A stretch of 64,000 nucleotides of DNA from Pararhizobium antarcticum (GCF_001885585.1 NZ_LSRP01000118.1:62001-126000); one strand, 5' to 3'; counted from the stretch's first letter, positions 47,108-55,563 are shown. Translations and numbers: made by a program. Notes: a model not told the origin generated them from the letters alone.

Positions 47108-47665
47108 TTGACGATTGCAGTCTCACCGCAGGCCCTACCAGCGCTCGTCTTGAACGCTGACTATCGGCCGCTCAGTTATTACCCTTTGTCGCTGTGGTCC
47201 TGGCAGGACGCGATCAAGGCGGTTTTCCTTGACCGTGTGCATATCCTGGCCGAATACGATCATCAGGTCTCCTCGCCCAGCTTCTCCATGCGTCTGCCAA
47301 GTGTCGTGTGTCTGAAAAGCTATGTGCAGCCGTCGCGCCATCCGGCCTTCACACGGTTCAACGTGTTCCTGCGCGACCAGTTCAAGTGCCAGTATTGCGG
47401 TTCGCCCGACGACCTGACCTTCGATCACGTCATTCCGCGCTGCTGCGGCGGCCAGACGACCTGGGAAAACGTCGTTGCCGCCTGCTCGCCCTGCAACCTG
47501 CGCAAGGGCGGCAAGCTGCCGCGTCTGGCCGGCATGTTCCCGCACCAGAAACCCTATCACCCGACGGTGCAGGATCTCCACAATAACGGCCGGCTGTTTC
47601 CGCCGAACTATCTGCATGAAAGCTGGATGGATTATCTCTACTGGGATGTCGAACTGCAGCCGTAA
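47108..47665 (+). CDS. HNH endonuclease family protein
   Basis: A 185-residue protein. N-terminal block (LVLNADYRPLSYYPLSLWSW) and C-terminal HNH motif: CQYCG (Cys94, Cys97), FDHVIP (Asp106, His107), ENVVAACSPCN (Cys126, Cys129), giving a zinc-supported HNH site. Starts with TTG at 47108 behind AGGAG. A very common, conserved alphaproteobacterial protein whose cellular role is not settled; a DNA repair or recombination nuclease is plausible. Confidence 0.87.
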   Translation: MTIAVSPQALPALVLNADYRPLSYYPLSLWSWQDAIKAVFLDRVHILAEYDHQVSSPSFSMRLPSVVCLKSYVQPSRHPAFTRFNVFLRDQFKCQYCGSPDDLTFDHVIPRCCGGQTTWENVVAACSPCNLRKGGKLPRLAGMFPHQKPYHPTVQDLHNNGRLFPPNYLHESWMDYLYWDVELQP

Positions 47666-47730
47666 GACTGTGGCGCTCTTGCGGCGCCATAGGCTCGTTC
47701 CTGTAGCTGTCTTGGCGCTGTCTACTTCAC

Positions 47731-48270
47731 TCAGCGCCGGATTTTAGCGGCACCGCGCAGCGCAATGGCGGCCAGGGCGAGGCTGGCGATGACGTTCCAT
47801 CCGGCAAAGGAAAGGCCCAGCACGCGCAAGGCGGCATCGGTGCAGGATGGGCCGTGTTTGCTGTCGAGGTCGCCTAGGAGATCACCGACATCAGAGGAAA
47901 CGCCCTGGGCCGATGTCGCGCAGGTCGACGGACCCTCCCAGAAATGCCATTCGACGCCGGCGTGATAGACACCGATGCCGGCCCCGATCAGCATGGCGAT
48001 GCCGATCAGAACGAGGAGCAGGCGTGTCGTCCATGCTGGCAGTTTCAGCACCACACTGAGGATCGCCAGAATGCCGAGCGGCAGGCTGTAATAATAGGGA
48101 TCGCGCTGCAAAAGGCAGAGCGCGCAGGGGATATAGCCGCCGATATGCTCGAAGGCGAGCGCCCCCCCGACCGTGCCGGCCATGCCGAACGTGGCGGCAA
48201 GCGACGGGAAAAGCCCGGTGGCGGTCTGGCTGGTGGTGGTGCTCACTGGGAACTCCGCATGTTGGCTCAC
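47731..48270 (-). CDS. dsbB: Disulfide bond formation protein B
   Basis: A 179-residue four-helix membrane protein that re-oxidises DsbA using quinone. Cys49 and Cys52 (IPCALCLLQRDPYY) form the first periplasmic pair; Cys117 and Cys143 form the second pair in the periplasmic loop. The N-terminal tail is longer than in E. coli. Its 5' end overlaps the stop of the YqaA gene. Confidence 0.9.
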   Translation of the reverse strand: MSQHAEFPVSTTTSQTATGLFPSLAATFGMAGTVGGALAFEHIGGYIPCALCLLQRDPYYYSLPLGILAILSVVLKLPAWTTRLLLVLIGIAMLIGAGIGVYHAGVEWHFWEGPSTCATSAQGVSSDVGDLLGDLDSKHGPSCTDAALRVLGLSFAGWNVIASLALAAIALRGAAKIRR

Positions 48271-48854
48271 ATGTAAACGCGGTAGGCGATGAACAAAAGG
48301 ATCAGGACGCCGGCGCAGGCAGCGGCAATCATGCCGAGGCGTTTTTCGATGAAGTCGCGGATCTCTTCGCCATAACGGCGCAGAAGCCAGGCAAGCAGGA
48401 AGAAACGCGCGCCGCGCGCAACGATGGCGGTGATGATGAACAGGCCGAGATTGATGTTGATCGCGCCGGCCAGAATCGTCACGACCTTGATCGGCGGCAG
48501 ATGCGTCAGGCCTGAAGTGATCAGCAGCAGCACCAGCATTTCATAGCCGACACTCGCCTTCATCGCCTCGAAGGCTTCGAGCTTGCCGTAGAATTCCAGC
48601 ACAGGCTTGGCAATCGCCTCATAGGCGTAGTGGCCGAGATACCAGCCGGCAATACCGCCAAGCACCGAGGCTACGGTTGCAATCAGCGCATAGCGCCAGG
48701 CTTTTTCCGGCCGGGCAAGCGCCATCGGCAGGAACAGGACGTCGGCGGGAACGAGAAATACCGAGCTTTCGACGAAGGCGATCACACCCAGCCAGACTTC
48801 CGCGGATTTGCGGGCGGCGAGCGACATGGTCCAGTCGTAAAGGCGTCTAAGCAT
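48267..48854 (-). CDS. YqaA family (DedA/VTT-like) membrane protein
   Basis: A 195-residue SNARE-associated/VTT-fold membrane protein of the YqaA subfamily. Blocks such as AVFLFIESSV-like IAFVESSVFLVPADVLFLPMALARP, GGIAGWYLGHYAYEAI and ARGARFFLLAWLLRRYGEEI mark the family. It overlaps dsbB by 4 bases, so both are probably co-expressed. Function unknown; DedA relatives act as lipid scramblases/flippases or support membrane homeostasis. Confidence 0.87.
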   Translation of the reverse strand: MLRRLYDWTMSLAARKSAEVWLGVIAFVESSVFLVPADVLFLPMALARPEKAWRYALIATVASVLGGIAGWYLGHYAYEAIAKPVLEFYGKLEAFEAMKASVGYEMLVLLLITSGLTHLPPIKVVTILAGAININLGLFIITAIVARGARFFLLAWLLRRYGEEIRDFIEKRLGMIAAACAGVLILLFIAYRVYM

Positions 48855-49030
48855 GTACAGGCCCCTATTGAAGTCAAAGCCTTTTAGGCAGGAATGGCCG
48901 GTCTGTAAACGTCTTGCTGCAAGTGCGAAGTGCACGGATTCGTGATTCCCTTCCGTGTCCCCGTAAAATCACGGTTGACCCGCCCGAAAGCCTTCGTGTA
49001 AACGCAATTTGCTACCGCAACGATCCCCGT

Positions 49031-49115
49031 GCCCCATTGGCGGAACTGGTAGACGCGCTCGACTCAAAATCGAGTTCCGAAAGGAGTGCTGGTTCGATTC
49101 CGGCATGGGGCACCA
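49031..49115 (+). tRNA. tRNA-Leu (anticodon CAA)
   Basis: The acceptor arms GCCCCAT and ATGGGGC pair over 7 bases; the anticodon loop CTCAAAA closed by TCGA/TCGA carries CAA; the T arm contains GGTTCGATTCC; a variable arm of class II length is present; and CCA is encoded at 49113-49115. The 228 bases after it hold no gene. Confidence 0.97.
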
Positions 49116-49343
49116 CCTTTCTGTTTCGCCTTTGATTTTCCTGTGCTTTTCTGATTTTTCCCCGTACTGGAAATCAGGTGCGGGGAAAGTTCCTTGTGCA
49201 TTTGTTCTGCTGTTACCCGTGAGCCGGTAACGCCAAGCCGGTTACGATCGGCCTTCTTCGTGTAGACTGCGGGCTGGAATGCACGGCTTGCAGCCTGCCG
49301 GAACCGCGCGGTAGAGATAGCGTCTGCTGCGGAGGGAAATCAC

Positions 49344-50276
49344 ATGAGGATCGGTGCACAGACAAAAGGTGTCTATACGATAGCACCGACGCCTTTTCAG
49401 GCTGACGGCCGGCTGGACTGGGCATCGGTCGACAGCATGGTCGATTTCTACGCTTCCTGCGGCGTCGATGGCATGACGATCCTCGGCATCATGGGCGAGG
49501 CACCCAAGCTTGATGCGACGGAGGCGCTGGACCTGGTCCGGCGTGTTGTCGGTCGCACGCGGTTGCCGGTCATCGTCGGCGTTTCCGCTCCAGGATTTGC
49601 CGCCATGCGCAGTCTGGCCCGCGCCTCGATGGAGGCGGGCGCGCAGGCGGTGATGATTGCACCGCCACCATCCTTGCGCACCGATGATCAGATCGTCGGG
49701 TATTTCGGGAATGCCTGCGAGGCGATCGGCGGGGATATCCCGTTCGTGCTGCAGGATTATCCGCTGACACTCTCTGTCGTGATGACGCCGCAGGTCATCC
49801 GGCGGATCGTCACCGAAAACCCCTCCTGCGTCATGCTGAAGCACGAGGACTGGCCGGGACTGGAGAAGATCTCCCAGCTTCGCGGCTTTCAGAGCGACGG
49901 ATCGATGCGGCCGATCTCCATTCTCTGCGGCAATGGTGGGCTTTTCCTGGATTTCGAGATGGCGCGCGGTGCCGATGGCGCGATGACCGGCTATGCCTTT
50001 CCGGACATGCTCGTCGATGTGGTTAAGCTCGCCGCCTGCGGAGACCGCGACAAGGCGCATGATCTGTTCGACGCGCATCTGCCCTATCTGCGCTACGAGC
50101 AGCAGCAGGGCATCGGTCTTGCCGTTCGCAAATATGTGATGATGAAACGCGGGGCGATTGCCTGTGATGCGCAGCGCAAGCCGGGAAGCGTGCTGTCGCC
50201 GGTTGCCCGTGGAGAAGTCGATTATCTGCTTGAAAGATTGTCGCTCAGGGATCCCAGAGCCCGCCTTGGAGGCTGA
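49344..50276 (+). CDS. DapA-family class I aldolase/lyase
   Basis: A 310-residue protein of the dihydrodipicolinate synthase / N-acetylneuraminate lyase family. Schiff-base Lys166 (MLKHEDW) and the Tyr139 (QDYPLTL) are in the expected positions, along with GIMGEAPKLDATE near the substrate site. The neighbours give no pathway. True DapA has a different GTTGE-type motif, so this is more likely a sugar-acid or hydroxyproline-like aldolase of unknown substrate. Confidence 0.85.
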   Translation: MRIGAQTKGVYTIAPTPFQADGRLDWASVDSMVDFYASCGVDGMTILGIMGEAPKLDATEALDLVRRVVGRTRLPVIVGVSAPGFAAMRSLARASMEAGAQAVMIAPPPSLRTDDQIVGYFGNACEAIGGDIPFVLQDYPLTLSVVMTPQVIRRIVTENPSCVMLKHEDWPGLEKISQLRGFQSDGSMRPISILCGNGGLFLDFEMARGADGAMTGYAFPDMLVDVVKLAACGDRDKAHDLFDAHLPYLRYEQQQGIGLAVRKYVMMKRGAIACDAQRKPGSVLSPVARGEVDYLLERLSLRDPRARLGG

Positions 50277-50309
50277 AGGTCATCGGGGCCGAGGACCAGG
50301 AGGGATGCG

Positions 50310-50339
50310 GGTAAACGCCTGAGTGCTCAGGCGTTTACC
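50310..50339. repeat. 13-bp perfect stem with 4-base loop
   Basis: GGTAAACGCCTGA and TCAGGCGTTTACC are exact complements around GTGC. It lies between the convergent DapA-family gene and the small-protein gene, but lacks a T-tract on either strand, so it may be a bidirectional terminator or a transcript end protector. Confidence 0.6.
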
Positions 50340-50363
50340 GTGACATATACGGGAAGGCCGGCG

Positions 50364-50528
50364 TCAGACGGCGACGCGGCGTGCTTCCTTGTCGGCGGAC
50401 TTGCGGTCAGCGCCGTGCTTTTCGAGGATGGCCTTGGCGTCCTCGACGGAAATGCGGTGCTTCTTGGCAAAGGGAATCGGCTGGTAGGGCTGATCGGCCG
50501 ATGCGGCATTCTGTTTGATGGCTGACAT
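50364..50528 (-). CDS. Small hypothetical protein
   Basis: A 54-residue protein (MSAIKQNAASADQPYQPIPF, then an AKKHRISVEDAKAILEKHGA helix). GGAG lies 6 bases before the ATG. The composition (charged, helical C-terminal half) suits a small DUF-type rhizobial protein; function unknown. Longer upstream frames have no credible start. The 497 bases from 50529 to 51025 hold no other gene apart from the RNA candidate. Confidence 0.6.
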   Translation of the reverse strand: MSAIKQNAASADQPYQPIPFAKKHRISVEDAKAILEKHGADRKSADKEARRVAV

Positions 50529-50883
50529 TTTAGTCTCCGGAATAACAACGAGCGGGACGTTTCCGTCCGGTCCGATTCGGTTGGGGGAGTTGAGCGCGAA
50601 GCGGAACTTGGGATGCCGCACCTTCTTCAGGCGGCAATCGCTTCGTCGATAACCTTTATTTGGGAACGGTCTTCGCCACATTCAAGTGAAAAAGCCAAGG
50701 GCAAGACAATAGGCAATGGGCGATAGAACGAACTAAGGCAGGTTACTAGCCTGTTCGTGACGGGTTGTCGAATCGGTGTTTGCCGCGACTTCCGACGCGC
50801 GGGGTTGCCCGCATGCTTGGCTTTGGCTGTGAGTCACGGCATGCGAATCTATTCTGCCAATTTGCCGTGGAAGTATGCTAGAC

Positions 50884-50990
50884 TGCTGATACTGAACAAT
50901 GCTCCAGCCGATTGGGGCCTCTTTTCTGCGCCCTTGCGGACATCGCAAGATTCGTTTCTCAAGATCTCCGGCCGCTTGTAGCGGCCTTTT
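50884..50990 (+). ncRNA. Candidate small RNA with two hairpins and terminator
   Basis: Two exact hairpins follow each other: CTTGCG-CGCAAG (50933-50949) and GGCCGC-GCGGCC (50970-50986), the second followed by TTTT. A promoter-like TTCTGC/TATGCT pair (16-base spacer) lies upstream near 50853-50880. It may be an independent sRNA or an attenuating leader of the gene starting at 51026. Confidence 0.4.
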
Positions 50991-50995
50991 CCATT

Positions 50996-51649
50996 TCAGA
51001 TCGATAGCCTATCCAAGGACACAATATGATTAAGCTTGAACTCACGCCGGTCCAGATCAGGGGACTGAAGCTTGCCAAGGAAGGCAATCTTTTCCCGCAG
51101 CCGGCGAAGAAGTGGACCCATCAGAACGCCACGGTCACCTATGCGAAGACCGATCGCTTCCAGGAACGTCCACAGAAAATCAAGTTCCTGACCACCACGA
51201 CCCTGAATGAGTTGGAAGAATTCGGCCTGCTGGAACGGACCCATCTGGAAGACGATGTTGCCAACGATCCGCGCGGCATCACCATGGCTGGCAAGATGTG
51301 GTTGATGGCCAACAAATAAGGTCTGCGTCCCGATCACCCAAGGATCGGACGATGAATTGAAAGAGGGGCGGTCGTTCTCACGGTCGCCCCGTCCTCTGCG
51401 TCTTGGTTCGCCGGATGGCGCATAGATTGTCTGCTGCTCGAACTTGAATTTGTGGCCGCAGCGGCAGCGCATGATGTGCTTGAGCGGATTGCTGGCGGCA
51501 AATTCGGTGTCGAAACCCTTCGGCATGACGTCGACCTGGAAGCCGCGCGTCTTGCGTCTGGGATCGTCGTCTTCGGAAACGTCCGCAAATCCTGAATGCC
51601 CGCACTGGGCGCATTCCAGTTTTCTCGGATATCGATCCCGCGCAGCCAT
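50996..51649 (-). CDS. Zinc-ribbon small protein with antisense-overlapping extension
   Basis: The first 70 residues form a plausible zinc ribbon: LECAQCGHSGFADVSEDDDP and RCRCGHKFKF hold two Cys pairs. GAAGGAGA precedes the ATG at 51649. Related short rhizobial proteins end right after the second Cys pair; here the frame continues another 147 residues (51439 down to 50996), entirely antisense to the gene at 51026-51319. The extension is probably spurious or caused by loss of a stop codon. Confidence 0.5.
   Translation of the reverse strand: MAARDRYPRKLECAQCGHSGFADVSEDDDPRRKTRGFQVDVMPKGFDTEFAASNPLKHIMRCRCGHKFKFEQQTIYAPSGEPRRRGRGDRENDRPSFNSSSDPWVIGTQTLFVGHQPHLASHGDAARIVGNIVFQMGPFQQAEFFQLIQGRGGQELDFLWTFLEAIGLRIGDRGVLMGPLLRRLREKIAFLGKLQSPDLDRREFKLNHIVSLDRLSI
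51026..51319 (+). CDS. Conserved-looking hypothetical protein
   Basis: A 97-residue protein with good codon use and AAGGA 7 bases before the ATG. The sequence MIKLELTPVQIRGLKLAKEG, FLTTTTLNELEEFGLLER suggests a winged-helix-like fold (helix-rich, with a basic middle), but no family is recognised. It is wholly covered on the other strand by the tail of the zinc-ribbon reading frame. Preceded by a two-hairpin RNA element. Confidence 0.65.
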   Translation: MIKLELTPVQIRGLKLAKEGNLFPQPAKKWTHQNATVTYAKTDRFQERPQKIKFLTTTTLNELEEFGLLERTHLEDDVANDPRGITMAGKMWLMANK

Positions 51650-51761
51650 CTTCTCTCCTTCGAAAGAGGCGGTCATATCAAAATGGCTGTCTGATGGAAG
51701 AGTGCCGCGCAGGATATTTCATGCGCGGCACTCCGGATGGACTAAACCGTGAGCGGTCGGG

Positions 51762-53042
51762 CTACTTGAACAGCGCCGGAAGCCAGAGCGAAAGCCCCGG
51801 AATATAGGTCACAAGCAGCAGCACCCCGACGCTTGCGCCAAAGAACGGCCAGATCGTGCGCATCGCCTCGCGGATGGTAATGCCACCGACCGCGCAGCCG
51901 ACAAACAGAACCGTGCCGACCGGTGGCGTGTTGAGACCAATGCCGGCATTCAGGATCATGACGACCCCGAAATGTACGGGATCGATGCCGAACGCCTTGA
52001 CGACCGGCAGCAGGACCGGCGTCGAGATGATTACCAGCGGTGCCATGTCCATGAAGGTGCCGAGCAGCAGCAGCGCGATGTTGATCATCAATAGCACGAT
52101 GATGGGATTGTCGGAGATCGCGCTGATCAGGATGACCATCGATTGCTGCACCTGCAGGAAGGACATCAGCCAGCCAAAGGACGCCGCCGTGCCGATGACG
52201 AGCAGGACCATGGCGGTTGTGCGCACTGCTTGGAGGACCGCTTCGATGAAGCCATGCCAGTCGAGCTCGCGGTAGACCAGCAGCGCGACGATGAGCGCGT
52301 AGAAGACGGCGATGCAGGAGCTCTCGGTTGCGGTGAAGACGCCGGAGCGCACGCCGCCGAAGATGATGGCGATCAGCAGGAGGCCGGGCAGCGATGCCAG
52401 GAAAAAATAGCCGAGCCGCCGCAGGCCGGGGAAGGGTTCGGCGGGATAGCCGCGCCGGCGGGCAACGATATAGGCGGTGACCATCAAAGCGGCGGCCAGC
52501 AGCATGCCGGGAACAATGCCGGCGGTGAACAGATCGGCGACCGAGACGGTGCCGCCGGCGGCAATCGAATAGAGAATCATATTGTGCGATGGCGGGATCA
52601 ACAGGGCGATGATCGCGGCATTGACGGTTATGTTGACGGCGTAGCTGCGGTCGTAGCCGCGCGCGGCCATCTGCGGGATCATCAGGCCGCCAACGGCCGA
52701 GGCGTCGGCCACAGCCGAGCCGGAAATGCCGCCGAACAGGGTGGAGGCGACGACGTTGACCTGTCCGAGGCCGCCGCGCATGTGGCCGACAAGGCCGGCT
52801 GCAAAGCGGATCAGCCGGGCAGCGATGCCGCCGCGCACCATCAGGTCGCCGGCGAAGATGAAGAACGGGATCGCCATCATCGCAAAGACGTTCATGCCGG
52901 AATTCATCTGCTGGAACACCACGATCGGCGGCAGGCCCATATAGAGCACGGTGGCGACGGAGGCGATGCCGAGGCAGAACGCGATCGGCATGCCGATCAT
53001 CATCAGCAGGGCGAAGGTACCAAAGAGAATACTGTAGGCCAT
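51762..53042 (-). CDS. gaaM: TRAP transporter large permease (GaaM-like)
   Basis: A 426-residue DctM-type membrane subunit of a tripartite ATP-independent transporter, with about 12 helices and family blocks such as GMPIAFCLGIASV, GGISGSAVADASAVGG and LNAGIGLNTPPVGTVLF. With the DctQ- and DctP-type proteins upstream it imports an organic acid using the sodium gradient. Next to the galacturonate genes, it corresponds to the Agrobacterium galacturonate system GaaPQM; the symbol is by context. Confidence 0.9.
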   Translation of the reverse strand: MAYSILFGTFALLMMIGMPIAFCLGIASVATVLYMGLPPIVVFQQMNSGMNVFAMMAIPFFIFAGDLMVRGGIAARLIRFAAGLVGHMRGGLGQVNVVASTLFGGISGSAVADASAVGGLMIPQMAARGYDRSYAVNITVNAAIIALLIPPSHNMILYSIAAGGTVSVADLFTAGIVPGMLLAAALMVTAYIVARRRGYPAEPFPGLRRLGYFFLASLPGLLLIAIIFGGVRSGVFTATESSCIAVFYALIVALLVYRELDWHGFIEAVLQAVRTTAMVLLVIGTAASFGWLMSFLQVQQSMVILISAISDNPIIVLLMINIALLLLGTFMDMAPLVIISTPVLLPVVKAFGIDPVHFGVVMILNAGIGLNTPPVGTVLFVGCAVGGITIREAMRTIWPFFGASVGVLLLVTYIPGLSLWLPALFK

Positions 53043-53563
53043 CAGGCGGCTTCCTGTACGAGAACGTCGGCTGCAACGGCGGCGCCGAGCATGACATCGA
53101 GAAAACGTTCAGCGGCAAAAATTGCGATCAGCACGCCGCCACCGATCATGGGAAAGAAGTCGACGCCGCCCGGCCAGCCAAGCACAGGAATGGTGGCTGT
53201 CCAGGTGCCGATGGAAAGCAGCGTTGCGTAAAAACTCATCGCCAACCCGAACAGGAAAATCAGGCCGAGGCTCAGCAGGTCCATCGTGCGCTGCACGGGA
53301 GCCGGCGCGTAGTGGCGGACATAATCGAGACCGAGATGCACGCTTTCACGCACGCCGACGGCGGCCCCCAGAAGGATGAACCAGGACATGAGTTGCAGCG
53401 ACATGGGCTCGGCCCAGCTCGGCGTGTCGTTGAGCACGTAGCGGGCAAAGACCTGCCAGCCGACGATCGCCGTCATGGCGACCAGCCCTGCGCCTGAAAT
53501 ATAGAGTGCCGTCCGGCTGAGCCAGGTCAGCGCGGGCCGGATGGCCAGCATGAAATGCCGCAT
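53042..53563 (-). CDS. gaaQ: TRAP transporter small permease (GaaQ-like)
   Basis: A 173-residue DctQ-type four-helix subunit that supports the large permease. Helices are apparent at about 10-35, 50-70, 85-110 and 130-150, with the family-type AEPMSLQLMSWFILLGAAVGVRESVHLGLDYV block. The stop overlaps the gaaM start by one base. Start MRHFML at 53563; an ATG 18 bases upstream is possible. Confidence 0.87.
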   Translation of the reverse strand: MRHFMLAIRPALTWLSRTALYISGAGLVAMTAIVGWQVFARYVLNDTPSWAEPMSLQLMSWFILLGAAVGVRESVHLGLDYVRHYAPAPVQRTMDLLSLGLIFLFGLAMSFYATLLSIGTWTATIPVLGWPGGVDFFPMIGGGVLIAIFAAERFLDVMLGAAVAADVLVQEAA

Positions 53564-53612
53564 TGTTGAAACTCCTCCCATGACCCGCCCGCCAACAGGC
53601 CTGCGGAAAAGA

Positions 53613-53643
53613 AAGGCCGGCCTCTCATCTGAGGGCCGGCCTT
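53613..53643 (-). terminator. Intra-operon terminator between gaaP and gaaQ
   Basis: AAGGCCGGCC and GGCCGGCCTT form an exact 10-bp stem (53613-53622 with 53634-53643); on the minus strand TTTCTTTT follows. It would stop part of the transcripts after the binding-protein gene, giving more GaaP than permease, a common TRAP/ABC pattern. Confidence 0.75.
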
Positions 53644-53650
53644 GGTCTTC

Positions 53651-54625
53651 TTATTGAACGGCCTGAACCTGTTCGAGCAGCGCCTTCATCTTCGGGTCGG
53701 TGACGAAGCGGTCATAGACCGGCTTCATCGCGGCGGAGAATTCCTCCTTGTTGACCTTGATGATGGTGTTGCCGGCGGCGCGAACCTTTTCCTCGGAGAC
53801 CTTTTCGCGGGCAGCCCACAATTCGCGCATCTTGCCGACCGAATCCTTGGCGGCCTGGCGCACGACCGTCTGGTCCTCCGGTGTCAGCTTGTCCCAGGCG
53901 ATCTTGGAGATGACCAGGATTTCCGGGTTGAGCGAATGTTCGGTCAGCGTGTAGTTCTTGGCCACTTCGAAGTGGCGGGCGGATTCGTAGGACGGCCAGT
54001 TGTTTTCCGCGCCATCGACCACGCCGGTTTCGAGCGAGGAGTAGACTTCGCCCATCGGCATCGGCGTCGGATTGGCGCCGAAGGCCTCCATCATCGCAAT
54101 CCACAAGTCCGACTGCTGGACGCGGATCTTCATGCCCTTCAGGTCTTCCAGCTTCTCGATCGGCTTCTTGGTCGAATAGAAGGAACGCGCACCGGAATCG
54201 TAGAAGGCAAGGCCGATGAGGCCGTGCGGTTCGAAGGCGGCGAGAACCTGCTCACCGATCGGGCCATCCACAGTCTTGTGCATGTGCTCTGTCGAGCGGA
54301 AAATGAAGGGCAGGCCGAGAACCGTTGTTTCCGGTACGAGGTTGTTGAACGGTGCGGCATTGACGCGGTTCATGTCGATGACGCCGAAGCGGGTCTGCTC
54401 GATCGTGTCCTTCTCGTTGCCGAGCGTGGCGTTGTTCATCACCTCGATCTTGATACGGCCTTTGGTGCGCTCGGACACGAGTTCGCCCATGTATTTGACC
54501 GCCTCGACGGTCGGATACCCGTCGGGATGGATATCGGCGGATCGCAGGGTGATTTCCTGCGCATGCAGGGTGCCGGCAGCCAGGGCAAAACCCAAGGCAG
54601 CGCAAAGTGTTTTTGCAAGTTTCAT
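53651..54625 (-). CDS. gaaP: TRAP transporter substrate-binding protein (GaaP-like)
   Basis: A 324-residue DctP-family periplasmic protein. Signal peptide residues 1-22 (MKLAKTLCAALGFALAAGTLHA); the conserved Arg that grips the ligand carboxylate lies in GMKIRVQQSDLW; PTPMPMGEVYSSLETGVVDGAENNWPS is the family block. It is expected to bind galacturonate or a related sugar acid because of its neighbours. TTCTCTCCTCC-type Shine-Dalgarno (GGAGGAG on the minus strand) precedes the start. Confidence 0.9.
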   Translation of the reverse strand: MKLAKTLCAALGFALAAGTLHAQEITLRSADIHPDGYPTVEAVKYMGELVSERTKGRIKIEVMNNATLGNEKDTIEQTRFGVIDMNRVNAAPFNNLVPETTVLGLPFIFRSTEHMHKTVDGPIGEQVLAAFEPHGLIGLAFYDSGARSFYSTKKPIEKLEDLKGMKIRVQQSDLWIAMMEAFGANPTPMPMGEVYSSLETGVVDGAENNWPSYESARHFEVAKNYTLTEHSLNPEILVISKIAWDKLTPEDQTVVRQAAKDSVGKMRELWAAREKVSEEKVRAAGNTIIKVNKEEFSAAMKPVYDRFVTDPKMKALLEQVQAVQ

Positions 54626-54681
54626 GTTTCTCTCCTCCTTGAAAACAGGACCGGAGCCTCCTCGCTCCGTATCCGGCAGTT

Positions 54682-55563
54682 TTAGTCTCCCTGGCCCTGG
54701 AACGGAGCAAGGCCGTAAAGCTGTTCGGGATTGTCAACCAGCGCCAGGCGGCGGGCCGTCTCGTCCGGGAGCCAGCCCAACACGGTGTCGCCAAGCGCTG
54801 CGTCGTCCGGATACTCTTCCGTGGTCTTTGCCAGATTGTGCGGCCAGTTCGAGCCCCAGACGATGCGGTCCGGCGCATGGGCGGCAATCACCTTCGCCAC
54901 GGCTGCCACATCGGCATAATCCGGCGCGCCGCTCTTTGACGACTCGTAGACGCCGGCAAACTTGAACCAGCAGTTCCCTCCGTCGATCAGCCGCTTCAGG
55001 GCATTAACCTGCGGACTGTCGGGCGCAATGCCGGAAAAGAATTTGCCGTGATGATCCAGAACCCAGCGGGACCGGAGCCCGGCGAGCCGTGTTTCGTGAT
55101 CGAGGATCGTGCTGCCGTCGAACTGGACGGCAAGCATCCAGCCGCGGGCGGCAGCGCGCGCATCCACCGCTTCCAGCGCATCGAGGCCGACGGCGCCGCC
55201 GGGCAGATCCATGATGCGTGCGCCGATGACACCGGCTTCCGCCAGGGCATCGAGCTCGTCATCCGCCATGTCGGCGTCAATGACGGCCACGCCGCGCGCA
55301 ACATCACCCATTGCGGCAAGGCAGGCCACGAGATTGGCGTTGTCGCGCTGGTGGGCGTTGCCCTGGGTGATGATCACCCTGTCGATGCCAAGCCAGGCCA
55401 TGAACTGCCGGTACTGGTGCGCGTCTGGCAGGGCGCCGCCGGGCAAAGGCGGGCCACCGGGCAGGGCTGGAAATCCGGGCAGGTACATGTGCATCTGCGT
55501 ATCGACAGCGCCGCGCGGCAGCGGAAACTTCAAGGCGCGTCCCGTCAGCGGCCGGACAATCAT
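54682..55563 (-). CDS. D-galactarolactone isomerase (amidohydrolase family)
   Basis: A 293-residue amidohydrolase_2 family protein related to 2-pyrone-4,6-dicarboxylate lactonase. The metal-site region is DTQMHMYLPGFP, with VLDHHGKF and WGSNWPHN downstream. In Agrobacterium the counterpart (beside GCI and Udh) converts D-galactaro-1,5-lactone to the 1,4-lactone, the form the cycloisomerase needs. Its start overlaps the stop of the cycloisomerase gene by one base, so the two are coupled. Confidence 0.82.
   Translation of the reverse strand: MIVRPLTGRALKFPLPRGAVDTQMHMYLPGFPALPGGPPLPGGALPDAHQYRQFMAWLGIDRVIITQGNAHQRDNANLVACLAAMGDVARGVAVIDADMADDELDALAEAGVIGARIMDLPGGAVGLDALEAVDARAAARGWMLAVQFDGSTILDHETRLAGLRSRWVLDHHGKFFSGIAPDSPQVNALKRLIDGGNCWFKFAGVYESSKSGAPDYADVAAVAKVIAAHAPDRIVWGSNWPHNLAKTTEEYPDDAALGDTVLGWLPDETARRLALVDNPEQLYGLAPFQGQGD

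Noticed and set aside
50757-50981. A 74-codon plus-strand open frame overlapping the hairpin RNA
   Set aside because: It ends inside the second hairpin and has no ribosome-binding site; its sequence looks random.
52143-53231. A 362-codon plus-strand open frame
   Set aside because: Antisense shadow of the TRAP large permease; Asp/His/Gly-rich with no domain.
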